A stretch of 64,000 bases of DNA from an uncultured Flavobacteriales bacterium (GTDB lineage Bacteria > Bacteroidota > Bacteroidia > Flavobacteriales_G > Salibacteraceae), in the NCBI GenBank assembly GCA_943788145.1, contig CALSPD010000015.1, positions 17,835-81,834 of the forward strand, read 5' to 3'. Both the position numbers and the translations under genes were made by a program. The notes beneath the pieces are model-generated. The model did no database searches, was not told the DNA's origin, and worked only from the letters and a program-made list of their open reading frames with translations. Shown here one piece after another: positions 27,766-36,303 of the stretch (position 1 is the first letter of the stretch; every line of letters starts with the position of its first letter).

Positions 27766-29127
27766 TTATTTGAACCATTTCTGGTTCGAAATCATGAGGG
27801 CCTCTTGAACCGTAATTCGCTCACCTGCATTGTAGGCGGTCACGAATGGGCCAGGAAAATTATGTCCTGATTGGTTAATTGATTCTCGCTTATCGCGAGC
27901 GCCTTTATACTCACCAAATTGTCCCGTAGTATATTTCACCCAACCTTCGTGATTTTCAATTAAATAAGGCTCCTTAAAGGTGTAGGTTTTCCGAAGAAAT
28001 TCTTCTGAAACTAATTTCTTACCCGCAACTATCTGAACCTTATAACTCACACCAGTCTCAGGATTTGGAATAACGGACGGCTTGCCCTCTGTTTTACTCA
28101 CCATCATTTTATCGCCTTTATCTTTTGGCGATGGTTCCGTTTTAACGACCGCTTCTTCCTTCTTAGGAGGTTTTGGAGTTTCTACTGCAGCAATTTCTTC
28201 TGTTTTAACAGGCTCTTCCACAACCGGAACAGCTGCTGCAATTGTTGGCTCCTCTACCTTAACCTCAGCGGGAATGGGTTCTTTATTAGAAGGTGTAGTG
28301 CTAGCCACTGGCAGTTCTTCAATTGGAGCGCCACCTAAAACAGCTACCGTTTTCGTTTCATTCTCATCAAGAAAGGAGAAATTACCTTCCATGGCCGATA
28401 GGCTCGTTGAAATGTCCTTATCGCTTTTGACATTGTAGGAAACTGAAACGATTTCTCCATCAGGAATTGCCATCCAAACAAACTTCGCTTTGTCGTCAAC
28501 TTGACTAAAAACTGCCCTGCTATTGTTCGCCACTTTAGCTTCGGCCCCTGCCGGTAAGTATTCTTCCAGTTTCGCGAACCCCTCAATTCCTGCCTTTTTT
28601 ATAGAAAGGGTAACCTCGTATTCATTTGCCCCGAGGTCTTTTACTGTACGATTCACGTTTGCAATGGCCGGAACTTTAACTACAATCGGCTCATCCGAAA
28701 TGACTTTTATCGGAATATTGGGTATGTCGTAACTTCTTCTTTCATTATCCTCAATATAAGAGAACTTACCTTCTATCATTCCCAGTTCTGGTGCCGCATC
28801 TGACGCTGTTAGCGCGTAACTCACGGTTACTTTATCGGACTCGGGAATTGCCATCCAGATGAATTTCACTTTACCATCTGCAAAAGTGAAAGAGGCATCA
28901 GCTGTTTCCACTGGTTGAGCGACAAATCCAGCAGGTATGTTTTGTTGAAATTTCGCAAATCCAAAGATCGCCCCTTTAGTAATCGCAACTTCTATTATAT
29001 AGGTTGAGTCAACAATGAACGAAGATGACTCGGGAAGTTTGGTTTCAATTTTAATATCAGCAGGCAATAATGCTGTGATAATGATAAAAGAAAGCAGATT
29101 AAGTAATACGATTATTTGCTTTAGCAT
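27766..29127 (-). CDS. Exported protein with duplicated beta domain and SPOR-like tail
   Basis: This 453-aa protein has an N-terminal hydrophobic signal. Two tandem homologous beta domains follow (residues about 35-145 and 160-270). Each contains GFAK, a hydrophobic strand KF(I/V)WMAIP, a VSY strand and an EGxFS strand. A Pro/Glu/Val/Lys-rich linker (residues about 280-370) comes next. A SPOR-like module ends it (YKVQIVAGKKLVSEEFLRK ... YNAGERITVQEALMIS). I do not know a named family for the repeated domain, though it looks like a cohesin-type fold. It precedes the SPOR-barrel gene on the same strand with 72 bases between, so the two are likely co-transcribed. Confidence 0.75.
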   Translation of the reverse strand: MLKQIIVLLNLLSFIIITALLPADIKIETKLPESSSFIVDSTYIIEVAITKGAIFGFAKFQQNIPAGFVAQPVETADASFTFADGKVKFIWMAIPESDKVTVSYALTASDAAPELGMIEGKFSYIEDNERRSYDIPNIPIKVISDEPIVVKVPAIANVNRTVKDLGANEYEVTLSIKKAGIEGFAKLEEYLPAGAEAKVANNSRAVFSQVDDKAKFVWMAIPDGEIVSVSYNVKSDKDISTSLSAMEGNFSFLDENETKTVAVLGGAPIEELPVASTTPSNKEPIPAEVKVEEPTIAAAVPVVEEPVKTEEIAAVETPKPPKKEEAVVKTEPSPKDKGDKMMVSKTEGKPSVIPNPETGVSYKVQIVAGKKLVSEEFLRKTYTFKEPYLIENHEGWVKYTTGQFGEYKGARDKRESINQSGHNFPGPFVTAYNAGERITVQEALMISNQKWFK

Positions 29128-29228
29128 TATTCCAAGAGGTTATGATTCCTTGGAATACAAATCTACCCGAGCATATAGGGGGCTAAACTCTCTGGCCGTG
29201 CAATTACAAACAGAAATTTGTTAATTGG

Positions 29229-29942
29229 CTAGAAATTAGGTCGAAGCCTATATTTCTCATAGAATGATGTGATTTTCTCAACTGCTTCTTCTGCCGAATC
29301 GCAAATATGGAAAAGATCAAGGTCTTCTTGGTTGATATTTCCTTCTGCTACCAAAGTCGATTTCATCCATTCAAAAATCCCGGACCAAAATTTAACCCCA
29401 ACCAATACAATTGGAAAGCGCCCTATCTTTTCCGTTTGAATTAAGGTCAACGCCTCAAACAATTCATCTAGGGTTCCAAAACCACCAGGAAGTACCACAA
29501 ATCCTTGAGCATATTTAATGAACATAACCTTTCGGACAAAGAAATAATCGAAGTTGATGTATTTATCCTTGTCGATATACGGATTTGAGAACTGCTCGAA
29601 AGGAAGGTCAATATTGAGTCCAACGGATTTCCCACCTCCTTTTTGCGCTCCTTTATTGGCCGCTTCCATTATACCTGGTCCGCCACCACTTATTATTCCG
29701 TATCCTTCTTGGGTAAGTCGAAATGCAATATCCTCAGCCAATAAATAATATTCACTATCCTGTTTAGTGCGCGCAGAGCCAAAAATACTCACACACGGAC
29801 CTATCTTCGAAAGGGTATCAAAAGCCTCGACAAACTCGGCCATTATTTTAAATATAGCCCATGAGTCATTGGATTTAATATCACTCCAATTTTTTTCCGT
29901 AAGCTTTTCCTGAATCCTATCCACTTTTTTCATGTACTTCAT
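29229..29942 (-). CDS. LOG-family protein (TIGR00730, cytokinin riboside 5'-monophosphate phosphoribohydrolase-like)
   Basis: This 237-aa Rossmann protein carries the LOG motifs. GGGPGIMEAANKGAQKGGG binds phosphate and PGGFGTLDELFEAL is the PGGxGTxxE motif, preceded by conserved Arg-Lys (FVRKVMFIKYAQGFVVLP). LOG enzymes hydrolyse nucleoside 5'-monophosphates with release of the base; many bacterial members are annotated as lysine decarboxylase by older error. It is cytosolic. The start overlaps the end of the upstream membrane-protein gene by four bases. Confidence 0.9.
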   Translation of the reverse strand: MKYMKKVDRIQEKLTEKNWSDIKSNDSWAIFKIMAEFVEAFDTLSKIGPCVSIFGSARTKQDSEYYLLAEDIAFRLTQEGYGIISGGGPGIMEAANKGAQKGGGKSVGLNIDLPFEQFSNPYIDKDKYINFDYFFVRKVMFIKYAQGFVVLPGGFGTLDELFEALTLIQTEKIGRFPIVLVGVKFWSGIFEWMKSTLVAEGNINQEDLDLFHICDSAEEAVEKITSFYEKYRLRPNF

Positions 29943-30328
29943 CTTTTAAGAGCGAATGCTCCTGCCGATAATATTAATAATCCAATTGTCATTTGACTTA
30001 TAAACTCCATAAAAACAACGTATAATACCTGAGGAAACGCATCCAGTGATGCGTCATTAAAAATAAAATCGCTCAGGGTATAAATTAGAACAGCATACAC
30101 CAAGTTTGAGGCGATTAGCACGTTAAACCCACAGAACCAAGCCACTCTAAATGAAAAATCCAAAGCACCTACCTTTCGATAGATCAAAAGAGATCCTAGC
30201 ACGCTAAAGGAAGAACTCAATACCCACCTTAGAATGGTCCAGTCTGGAGTTCCAAAGGAGACTTGAACCGAGAGCATTATTACAGCTAGAAAGCCAAAGG
30301 GTACCCCATATTTTAACGGTTCAAACAT
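29939..30328 (-). CDS. Small integral membrane protein, DUF4199-like
   Basis: This 129-aa protein has four membrane helices, short loops and an amphipathic C terminus. Its layout resembles DUF4199, also found at 6.6 kb, but the sequence match is weak and I leave the family open. Its last codons overlap the LOG-family start, so the two are translationally coupled. The 255-base stretch upstream holds only the divergent clpP promoter. Confidence 0.65.
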   Translation of the reverse strand: MFEPLKYGVPFGFLAVIMLSVQVSFGTPDWTILRWVLSSSFSVLGSLLIYRKVGALDFSFRVAWFCGFNVLIASNLVYAVLIYTLSDFIFNDASLDAFPQVLYVVFMEFISQMTIGLLILSAGAFALKR

Positions 30329-30530
30329 GCGGCAAAGAAAACCGAAGTAAAATCATGTTCGGCAAGTTTTTTTTCAGTCTTAATAATTGATAGGTTAAAG
30401 CCTCGGTTTTTAAATTCAGAACACCCTCGCGACTACACCAATTCAATAAAAAACTTCCGTCAACCCTTGAATGATATTGAATAAGAGAACCGCACCGAAT
30501 GCCTCCAATCCGCATCGTTTAAATCAATGG

Positions 30531-30560
30531 TTGAATTACACTATTTTTCATGTAGGTTTG
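30531..30560 (+). promoter_or_regulatory. Promoter of the ClpP gene (TTG-N19-TAGGTTTG)
   Basis: TTG at 30531-30533, a spacer of 19, and TAGGTTTG at 30553-30560. The fit to the Bacteroidota consensus is good and leaves about 18-20 bases of leader before the ATG at 30584. Confidence 0.75.
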
Positions 30561-30583
30561 AAGCTTAACAGAAACACTAATCC

Positions 30584-31189
30584 ATGCATAATATTTTTTC
30601 AGAGGACAACGAAAACAAAGGAGAGGATTTGATCGAAAAACTTAGCGATCAGCGGTTAATCAATAAGAAATATCTTGAAAAGCGGATCGTTTTTCTATGG
30701 GGCGGTGTTGATGATGACAGCGCAAAGCATGTGATCGACCGGCTCTTGTATCTGGAGGCTGAAAAGCCTGGAACCCAGATCAATTTCTATATCAATTCTC
30801 CTGGTGGATACGTCACTTCAGGGATGGCTATATATGACACGATGCAAATGATCTCTTCTCCGGTCAACACAATTTGTATGGGTCTAGCCGCTTCAATGGG
30901 TTCTATTCTGTTATCTGGTGGACAAAAGGGTAAACGAAAGATTTTCAAACATGGCCGTGTGATGATTCATCAACCTAGTTTAGGTGGTTTTCAGGGAACA
31001 GCGAGCGATATCGAAATCCAAACCAAAGAGATAGTTAAGACAAAAGAACTTAGCGCTCGCATATTAGCTGATAATTGCGGCCAAACATTCGAAAAGGTGA
31101 TGAAAGATTTCAATCGCGATCATTGGTTGAACGCTGAAGAATCAATTGCCTATGGAATTGTCGATGAAATCCAAGACAGCATTAGCTAA
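30584..31189 (+). CDS. clpP: ATP-dependent Clp protease proteolytic subunit
   Basis: This 201-aa protein is the barrel-forming serine peptidase that works with ClpX or ClpA-type unfoldases. The catalytic triad is intact: Ser104 (GLAASMGS), His129 (MIHQP) and Asp179 (NRDHW). YINSPGG matches the family. Differences from the canonical ClpP are an N-terminal region lacking the usual axial-loop sequence, and one extra residue after the His motif (HQPSLGGFQG). It is not beside tig or clpX as the canonical gene usually is, so it may be a second paralog. A receiver-only response regulator follows eight bases later, probably co-transcribed. Confidence 0.9.
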   Translation: MHNIFSEDNENKGEDLIEKLSDQRLINKKYLEKRIVFLWGGVDDDSAKHVIDRLLYLEAEKPGTQINFYINSPGGYVTSGMAIYDTMQMISSPVNTICMGLAASMGSILLSGGQKGKRKIFKHGRVMIHQPSLGGFQGTASDIEIQTKEIVKTKELSARILADNCGQTFEKVMKDFNRDHWLNAEESIAYGIVDEIQDSIS

Positions 31190-31197
31190 GATACAAT

Positions 31198-31596
31198 ATG
31201 GAGAATATTTCAAAAGTCTGCCTAATCGATGATGACGACATCTATCAGTTCTTGGTTAAAAAAGAATTGAAAGGGTCAAAAATGGTTGACAACACAATGG
31301 TTTTTAGCGATGGATCAAAGGCGCTTGACTTTATTACTAGTGCTCAAGACAAGCCAGATGAGTTGCCAGACGTAATTTTTCTTGACATCAATATGCCAAT
31401 TATGGATGGTTGGGGATTTCTTGATCGTTTTATCCAAATTAGGCCTCGACTCTCAAAGGAAATCACGATTCTTATCGTGACAAGCTCATTTGACCCAAGA
31501 GATATGGAGCGAGCAAAAGGTTATAGCGAAATTTCAGACTACATCGTAAAACCAGTGACAAGAAATCACTTGGTGAATGTACTCAAAGACTTATAA
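31198..31596 (+). CDS. Single-domain response regulator (CheY-like)
   Basis: This 132-aa protein consists of a receiver domain only: acidic cluster IDDDD at residues 10-14, phospho-acceptor Asp63 (IFLDINMPIMDGW), Thr in IVTSS and Lys in YIVKPV. It has no output domain, so it would act by binding partners. It sits eight bases after clpP, on the same strand. It has a conserved arrangement with the gene pair only if the same pair recurs elsewhere. It could be a phosphorylation-dependent adaptor in regulated proteolysis or an unrelated signalling protein. Confidence 0.88.
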   Translation: MENISKVCLIDDDDIYQFLVKKELKGSKMVDNTMVFSDGSKALDFITSAQDKPDELPDVIFLDINMPIMDGWGFLDRFIQIRPRLSKEITILIVTSSFDPRDMERAKGYSEISDYIVKPVTRNHLVNVLKDL

Positions 31597-31605
31597 ACCA
31601 GTCGA

Positions 31606-32523
31606 CTAGCGCCCACCTTCTTTTATCGCCAAGTATTTTGTTGAATTTGCAGGATCAATAATGTCCAACAAGGCAATTAGTTCATTTTTTTCGGATGGTT
31701 CGGCCTGAGCAAACAGCTTAATGATTTCGTCATTTTTGGCCGTAAAGAACAACCTCTGGTTGTATGAATTGGGTTCATTCTTATGCGTTTTCTCGATTAA
31801 TTTAATCGCTTTCAAAACCTCAGCTCTGCCCTTTTGCACATTTTCAGACATTTGATCAAACCCCTTTCGGTGATAGACGTAGCTGCACTCTCTCATCGAT
31901 TTGAATCGATCGTTTAATGCATTTTGAACCAACCAATAACGATTGTTTCTATCCTTAAATGACTGCCAACCGGTACCTCCACTCGTCTGGGCATTGGATA
32001 CCACACGTTGGGCAAGTTGCCAATACTCTTGACCACCCATAAGGGAGAAAGAGTCGTAATCCTGAGCTATAATCACATAAGCATAATAACCCAACAGGCT
32101 CGTGAATTCAGACAAATATGCGTTTTCAGAAAAGTCTAAGACATCAAATTGTAGGTATTTAAACCTCACAGCTTCATCTTGATATTTGAAAACATTTGAT
32201 GTGTATGTACTTCCAAAAACCGGCCTCGTTGAAGAAATCTGTATTGTGGCCTCATATTGATCTGTTGAAATTTGTCGATCAATCGTAATGAGAATACTGC
32301 AATCTATTCGTTCGGCAGGAGCATATTTATCGTTTGTCCAACGCCTATTATTCAAAAAGTCATACACCGATCGCTGCATGGCTTCAAAAACAGTTTTATC
32401 ATTAATAGAAACCTGGCTGCTGTTTATTTGAACAGAACAATTCAATTCTTGCGCTTCAATGCGCGAAAAGTTCATTCCAATTAGAAAAAAAACTAATATG
32501 CTAAATCCGGTTTTCAATGGCAT
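31606..32523 (-). CDS. DUF4835 family protein (T9SS PorD-type)
   Basis: This 305-aa exported protein starts at ATG 32523, with a signal peptide ending EAQ. The DUF4835 landmarks are visible: LNCSVQINSSQV opens it, VYDFLNNRRWTNDKY and IDCSILITID follow. FRYLQ-like FKYLQFDV, YYAYVIIAQDYDSF and WQSFKDRNNRYWL complete it. From memory, DUF4835 corresponds to PorD of the type IX secretion system, though the mechanism is unclear. The start overlaps the end of coaBC by 23 bases. The gene order bamD-rpoZ-coaBC-DUF4835 is the common Bacteroidota arrangement; recN, often next, is absent here. Confidence 0.88.
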   Translation of the reverse strand: MPLKTGFSILVFFLIGMNFSRIEAQELNCSVQINSSQVSINDKTVFEAMQRSVYDFLNNRRWTNDKYAPAERIDCSILITIDRQISTDQYEATIQISSTRPVFGSTYTSNVFKYQDEAVRFKYLQFDVLDFSENAYLSEFTSLLGYYAYVIIAQDYDSFSLMGGQEYWQLAQRVVSNAQTSGGTGWQSFKDRNNRYWLVQNALNDRFKSMRECSYVYHRKGFDQMSENVQKGRAEVLKAIKLIEKTHKNEPNSYNQRLFFTAKNDEIIKLFAQAEPSEKNELIALLDIIDPANSTKYLAIKEGGR

Positions 32524-33697
32524 CAAATATGTCCTTGGCGACTGCTCTTTTGTCTTTAAGGCTGTGTTCAATATTTCCTTCAGGGAAGATGAAGGTAACT
32601 TTATTCGTGTCTGTTCCAAATCCAGCTCCTTTATCGTTTAAAGAATTCATAACGAGCATATCTAGATTTTTATTCTCCAGTTTCCTGCGACCATTTGCAA
32701 GTTCATCGTTGGTCTCAAGGGCGAATCCTACTAAAAACTGATGATTTTTCTGCTTTCCCAAACTTTTTAATATGTCTGTTGTCTCCTCTAATTCAATAGC
32801 ATTCAATCCTTTACTTTCCTTCTTCTGCTTATCCTGAAAAACGTGTTTTGGCCTGTAATCAGCAACTGCAGCCGACATTATAACAACGTCTGCTACATGG
32901 TAATGACTATCAACAGCGCTAAGCATTTCTTCAGCCGATTCAACGGAGATAAAGTCTATCCCCTCGCCTGGTCGAGGCAAAGCCGTTGGTCCTGAAATCA
33001 GCGTTACGGAACAACCACGTTCAAAAGCCTCTTGGGCAATTGAATAACCCATCTTTCCTGAACTATAGTTACCTATAAATCGAACAGGATCAATCTTTTC
33101 ATAAGTCGGTCCAGCCGTAATCAAGATTTTCCGACCACTCAATTTTGATTGAACATCGAAGTATTCACCAATTGCCTTATAAATATCTTCTGGTTCAGCC
33201 ATTCGGCCTTTACCTACCAATCCGCTTGCAAGTTCTCCATCACCGACATCGATGACTTTCACCCCATTTTTTCGAAGGTTCGATAAGTTTTGCTGTGTCG
33301 TCCAATGATGGTACATATCAAGATCCATTGCCGGAGCGACCATAATCGGACAATCTGCGCTTAAGAAAGTTGCAAGCAGAAGATTGTCGCATAATCCATG
33401 AACTAATTTGCTTAGCGTATTGGCCGAAAGTGGCGCAATAACAAATAAATCTGCCCACTTACCTAAACGTACATGGTTAGTCCATTCTCCTGATTTTGAA
33501 TCAATGAGAAAATCGGAATAAACAGGATTTTGAGATAATGTGCTTAGGGTTAAGGGAGTAATGAAATCTAATGCTGACTTAGTACATATAACTTGGACTT
33601 CAGCACCTGATTTGGCAAGTTCTCGCACGAGGAGAACAGTTTTATAAGCAGCTATACTGCCTGTAATTCCAATAAGAATTTTCTTTCCCTTTAGCAC
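32501..33697 (-). CDS. coaBC: Bifunctional phosphopantothenoylcysteine decarboxylase/synthetase
   Basis: This 398-aa enzyme makes 4'-phosphopantetheine for CoA in two steps. The N-terminal CoaC flavoprotein decarboxylase occupies residues about 1-175 (GITGSIAAYKT, flavin-binding SANTLSKL, APAMDLDMYHHW). The C-terminal CoaB synthetase occupies about 185-395 (GPTYEKIDPVRFIGNYSSGKMG, SAAVADYRP, NDELANGRRKLENK). It has 12 bases to rpoZ upstream and overlaps DUF4835 downstream. Confidence 0.95.
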   Translation of the reverse strand: MLKGKKILIGITGSIAAYKTVLLVRELAKSGAEVQVICTKSALDFITPLTLSTLSQNPVYSDFLIDSKSGEWTNHVRLGKWADLFVIAPLSANTLSKLVHGLCDNLLLATFLSADCPIMVAPAMDLDMYHHWTTQQNLSNLRKNGVKVIDVGDGELASGLVGKGRMAEPEDIYKAIGEYFDVQSKLSGRKILITAGPTYEKIDPVRFIGNYSSGKMGYSIAQEAFERGCSVTLISGPTALPRPGEGIDFISVESAEEMLSAVDSHYHVADVVIMSAAVADYRPKHVFQDKQKKESKGLNAIELEETTDILKSLGKQKNHQFLVGFALETNDELANGRRKLENKNLDMLVMNSLNDKGAGFGTDTNKVTFIFPEGNIEHSLKDKRAVAKDIFDAIENRI

Positions 33698-33709
33698 AAG
33701 GGTTGGTTA

Positions 33710-34066
33710 TTAGGCTTCTTTTAATTCTGACGGAAGCGGTGTGTCAGGTCGTCTGAAATATACTTTCCCTAAAATAAATTCCTCCATTGCCAACGCAGAA
33801 GGCTTCGGCATGCGCTCGTACATCTTAGAAATTTCAATTTGCTCTCTATTTTCAAAGATTTCCTCCAAGCTATCCGTTACGGACGCAAACTCTTGTAATT
33901 TTTGATCCAATTCCTGCTTCAAAGCCGTTCCAACTTGATTGGATCGTTTTGCAATAATTGAAATGGCTTCATAAACATTATCGCAACCGGCTTCAAGAGT
34001 TGCAATGTCTCTTGTAATAATACTTGCAGGTGCTTCAAGTTTCTGATAGTTTTTAAGAATGTCCAT
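33710..34066 (-). CDS. rpoZ: DNA-directed RNA polymerase omega subunit (Bacteroidota form)
   Basis: This 118-aa protein holds the RpoZ/RPB6-like signature (GCDNVYEAISIIAKRSNQVG), with the long C-terminal part (PSALAMEEFILGKVYF) found in Bacteroidota omega. It helps assemble the RNA polymerase core. It lies three bases after bamD and is clearly in an operon with it and coaBC. Confidence 0.93.
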   Translation of the reverse strand: MDILKNYQKLEAPASIITRDIATLEAGCDNVYEAISIIAKRSNQVGTALKQELDQKLQEFASVTDSLEEIFENREQIEISKMYERMPKPSALAMEEFILGKVYFRRPDTPLPSELKEA

Positions 34067-34069
34067 TTT

Positions 34070-34876
34070 TCAATTTTGATTTTGCTCGTAAACTAATTTT
34101 TTCTCGATATCCGAATTCATATCAGAAGCATCCTTAAGATACTTGCTATTTGGAAATCGGTCGGCAAAGGTAGTGTAAGCTTCCTTTGACGCTTCAATCC
34201 GTTCAATTTTTTTATCTGGTATGCTATTAATCGCTAGTAAATAGGTGGATTTATACCATAAAAACCAGGTTTCCTCCTTATATCGGCTGTTGGGATATCG
34301 ATCATTGAAGTTCTTAAACGCAACCGATGCAGCCCTATATCGCTCTCGTTTGTAATAAAGCTTTGATGTTTTATAGTCTTTCAGCTCTATTTTATATCGA
34401 AGGTCATCCAAAAACTGATTACAGCTGTCAATCCGTTTGCTTTCGGGATGTTGTAATGCGAAAAGTTGGAAGGACTTGATCGCTTTATAGGTATCGGATT
34501 GATCTAAGGAATACTTGGGCGATAATTTATAATTGCAATATGCCGAGAGGAATTGGCTCTTCTCAGCGTATTCCGAATTCGGGTAACTTTTATGAAACTG
34601 TCCGAAACGATGCGCTGCTAATATGTAATCCTTCATTCCATACTCGCATTGAGCAAGGTTATAAGCAATCTTCTCCCCTTTCTGTGTTCCTCTGTACATA
34701 ATGTATAATTCATCCAATAATGGATATGCTTTCGCATACTTTTCAGACTTCATATACTGCAGCGCCATATCATACTTATACTGCATATCTGTGCTCTTCA
34801 GCACCTTTCGATATTCAGTACATGACGAAGCAAAAAACATCAACACAATAGAAAGTAAAGGGAGTAATTTTTTCAT
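34070..34876 (-). CDS. bamD: Outer membrane assembly lipoprotein BamD
   Basis: This 268-aa protein has a lipoprotein signal (MFFASSC, Cys19), then TPR-like repeats of the YfiO/BamD family (SEKYAKAYPLLDELYIMYRG, YPNSEYAEKSQFL, YRAASVAFKNFNDRYPNSRYKEE). It acts in the BAM complex at the inner leaflet of the outer membrane. It heads the bamD-rpoZ-coaBC-DUF4835 operon. A TAGCTTTG sequence (minus strand, 34892-34885) close to the start may be a -7 element. Confidence 0.93.
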   Translation of the reverse strand: MKKLLPLLSIVLMFFASSCTEYRKVLKSTDMQYKYDMALQYMKSEKYAKAYPLLDELYIMYRGTQKGEKIAYNLAQCEYGMKDYILAAHRFGQFHKSYPNSEYAEKSQFLSAYCNYKLSPKYSLDQSDTYKAIKSFQLFALQHPESKRIDSCNQFLDDLRYKIELKDYKTSKLYYKRERYRAASVAFKNFNDRYPNSRYKEETWFLWYKSTYLLAINSIPDKKIERIEASKEAYTTFADRFPNSKYLKDASDMNSDIEKKLVYEQNQN

Positions 34877-34945
34877 AAAACGCGCAAAGCTATATCGAAA
34901 CCCAAATAAAACGTGTTAATAAATGCTTTTAGCTTCATTTTGAAG

Positions 34946-34979
34946 TTGCATTTTCAAAATAGACTTAATGCTACATTTG
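34946..34979 (+). promoter_or_regulatory. Promoter of the serine palmitoyltransferase-like gene
   Basis: TTG at 34946-34948, spacer 23, TACATTTG at 34972-34979. The -7 box is perfect. The spacer is at the long end of the known range. The coding start is 33 bases downstream. Confidence 0.65.
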
Positions 34980-35011
34980 CGTTTGAAACGCAGCAAGCTT
35001 AAAACCTATTT

Positions 35012-36256
35012 ATGAAGGATATTTTCGATAAAATCAGAGAGAACAAAGGGCCACTTGGTCAATATAGCAATGTAGGCCACGGTTATTTCTTTTTCCCAAA
35101 ACTAGAAGGTCCAATTTCTAATCGAATGAAATTTCGAGGAAAAGATGTTCTAGTTTGGAGTTTAAACAACTATTTGGGGTTAGCGAATCATCCTGAAGTG
35201 AGAGAAGCGGATGCAAAAGCAACAGCTGATTATGGTTTGGCTTATCCAATGGGCGCTCGAATGATGTCCGGAAACTCAAATTATCACGAACAACTTGAAG
35301 CTGAGCTATCTTCATTTGTGGGTAAGGAAGACACAATCCTCCTGAATTTTGGATATCAGGGTTGTGCTTCAGCCATCGATGCGCTCGTTGATCGAAATGA
35401 TGTTATTGTTTATGACAGTGAATCTCATGCCTGCATCATGGACGGAATGCGCATGCATGTTGGTAAGCGTTTTGTCTATCAACACAATGATATTAATAGC
35501 CTTAAAACTCAACTTGACAGAGCGAATCGCCTAGTCGAAAACACCAATGGTGGTATTATGGTTATCACTGAAGGAGTATTCGGAATGGCTGGTGATCAAG
35601 GCAATTTGAAAGAAATAGTAGAATTAAAGAAGTCCTACAATTTCCGATTGTTTGTTGATGACGCACATGGAATTGGAACCTTAGGTGCTACTGGTGCCGG
35701 GGCTGGTGAAGAACAAGGTTGCATGGATGGAATTGATGTTTACTTCGGAACATTCGCTAAATCATTTGCCTCTATAGGAGCATTTATTTCTTCTGAAGAG
35801 AAAATTATAGAATACCTTCGATACAATACTCGATCTCAGATTTTCGCAAAATCTCTTCCTATGCCGTTGGTTATTGGTGCCTTAAAGCGGTTAGAATTAA
35901 TGAGAACACAACCTGAATTGAAAGATAATCTTTGGAAAGTGACGAATTTATTACAATCCAAATTACGCGAGAATGGATTCAACCTAGGTCGGACCAATTC
36001 ATGTGTGACTCCTGTATTCTTAAGTGGAGGCCCATTTGAAGCGGCCAATGTCATTCTAGATTTACGCGAGAATCATGGCATTTTCTGTTCCATGGTAATC
36101 TACCCTGTAGTTCCAAAAGACACGATCATGTTGAGGGTTATCCCTACTGCCGTTCATACCGAAGAAGATGTCAACTACACCGTTGATACCTTCAAGTTAG
36201 TACAAGAAAAACTCAAGCAGGGTCTTTACGCCAAGGATAAGATTATGCACGCTTAA
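35012..36256 (+). CDS. PLP-dependent alpha-oxoamine synthase (serine palmitoyltransferase or cysteate acyltransferase-like)
   Basis: This 414-aa fold-type I enzyme joins an acyl-CoA or acyl-ACP to an amino acid with loss of CO2. Marks of the family are WSLNNYLGLANHPEV, GNSNYHEQLEAELSSF, the VDDAHGIGTLG motif with the Asp that holds the pyridine nitrogen, and FAKSFASIG with the PLP Lys near residue 250. No bioF or kbl context is present. In Bacteroidota this form is the entry enzyme for sphingolipids (from serine) or for sulfonolipids such as capnine (from cysteate). Sequence alone does not separate these. It has its own promoter and a strong terminator, so is monocistronic. Confidence 0.82.
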   Translation: MKDIFDKIRENKGPLGQYSNVGHGYFFFPKLEGPISNRMKFRGKDVLVWSLNNYLGLANHPEVREADAKATADYGLAYPMGARMMSGNSNYHEQLEAELSSFVGKEDTILLNFGYQGCASAIDALVDRNDVIVYDSESHACIMDGMRMHVGKRFVYQHNDINSLKTQLDRANRLVENTNGGIMVITEGVFGMAGDQGNLKEIVELKKSYNFRLFVDDAHGIGTLGATGAGAGEEQGCMDGIDVYFGTFAKSFASIGAFISSEEKIIEYLRYNTRSQIFAKSLPMPLVIGALKRLELMRTQPELKDNLWKVTNLLQSKLRENGFNLGRTNSCVTPVFLSGGPFEAANVILDLRENHGIFCSMVIYPVVPKDTIMLRVIPTAVHTEEDVNYTVDTFKLVQEKLKQGLYAKDKIMHA

Positions 36257-36267
36257 GCAGATAGATT

Positions 36268-36303
36268 AAAAAAAAGGGGGCGAATTATCGCCCCCTTTTT
36301 TTT
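36268..36303 (+). terminator. Strong rho-independent terminator
   Basis: A perfect stem GGGGGCGA/TCGCCCCC (36276-36295, loop ATTA), flanked by eight A and eight T residues. It ends the serine-palmitoyltransferase-like transcript and is symmetric enough to work in both directions. Confidence 0.9.

Noticed and set aside
30321..30515. 64-residue open frame on the minus strand
   Set aside because: It overlaps the clpP promoter region and the membrane-protein start, and has no protein-like pattern.
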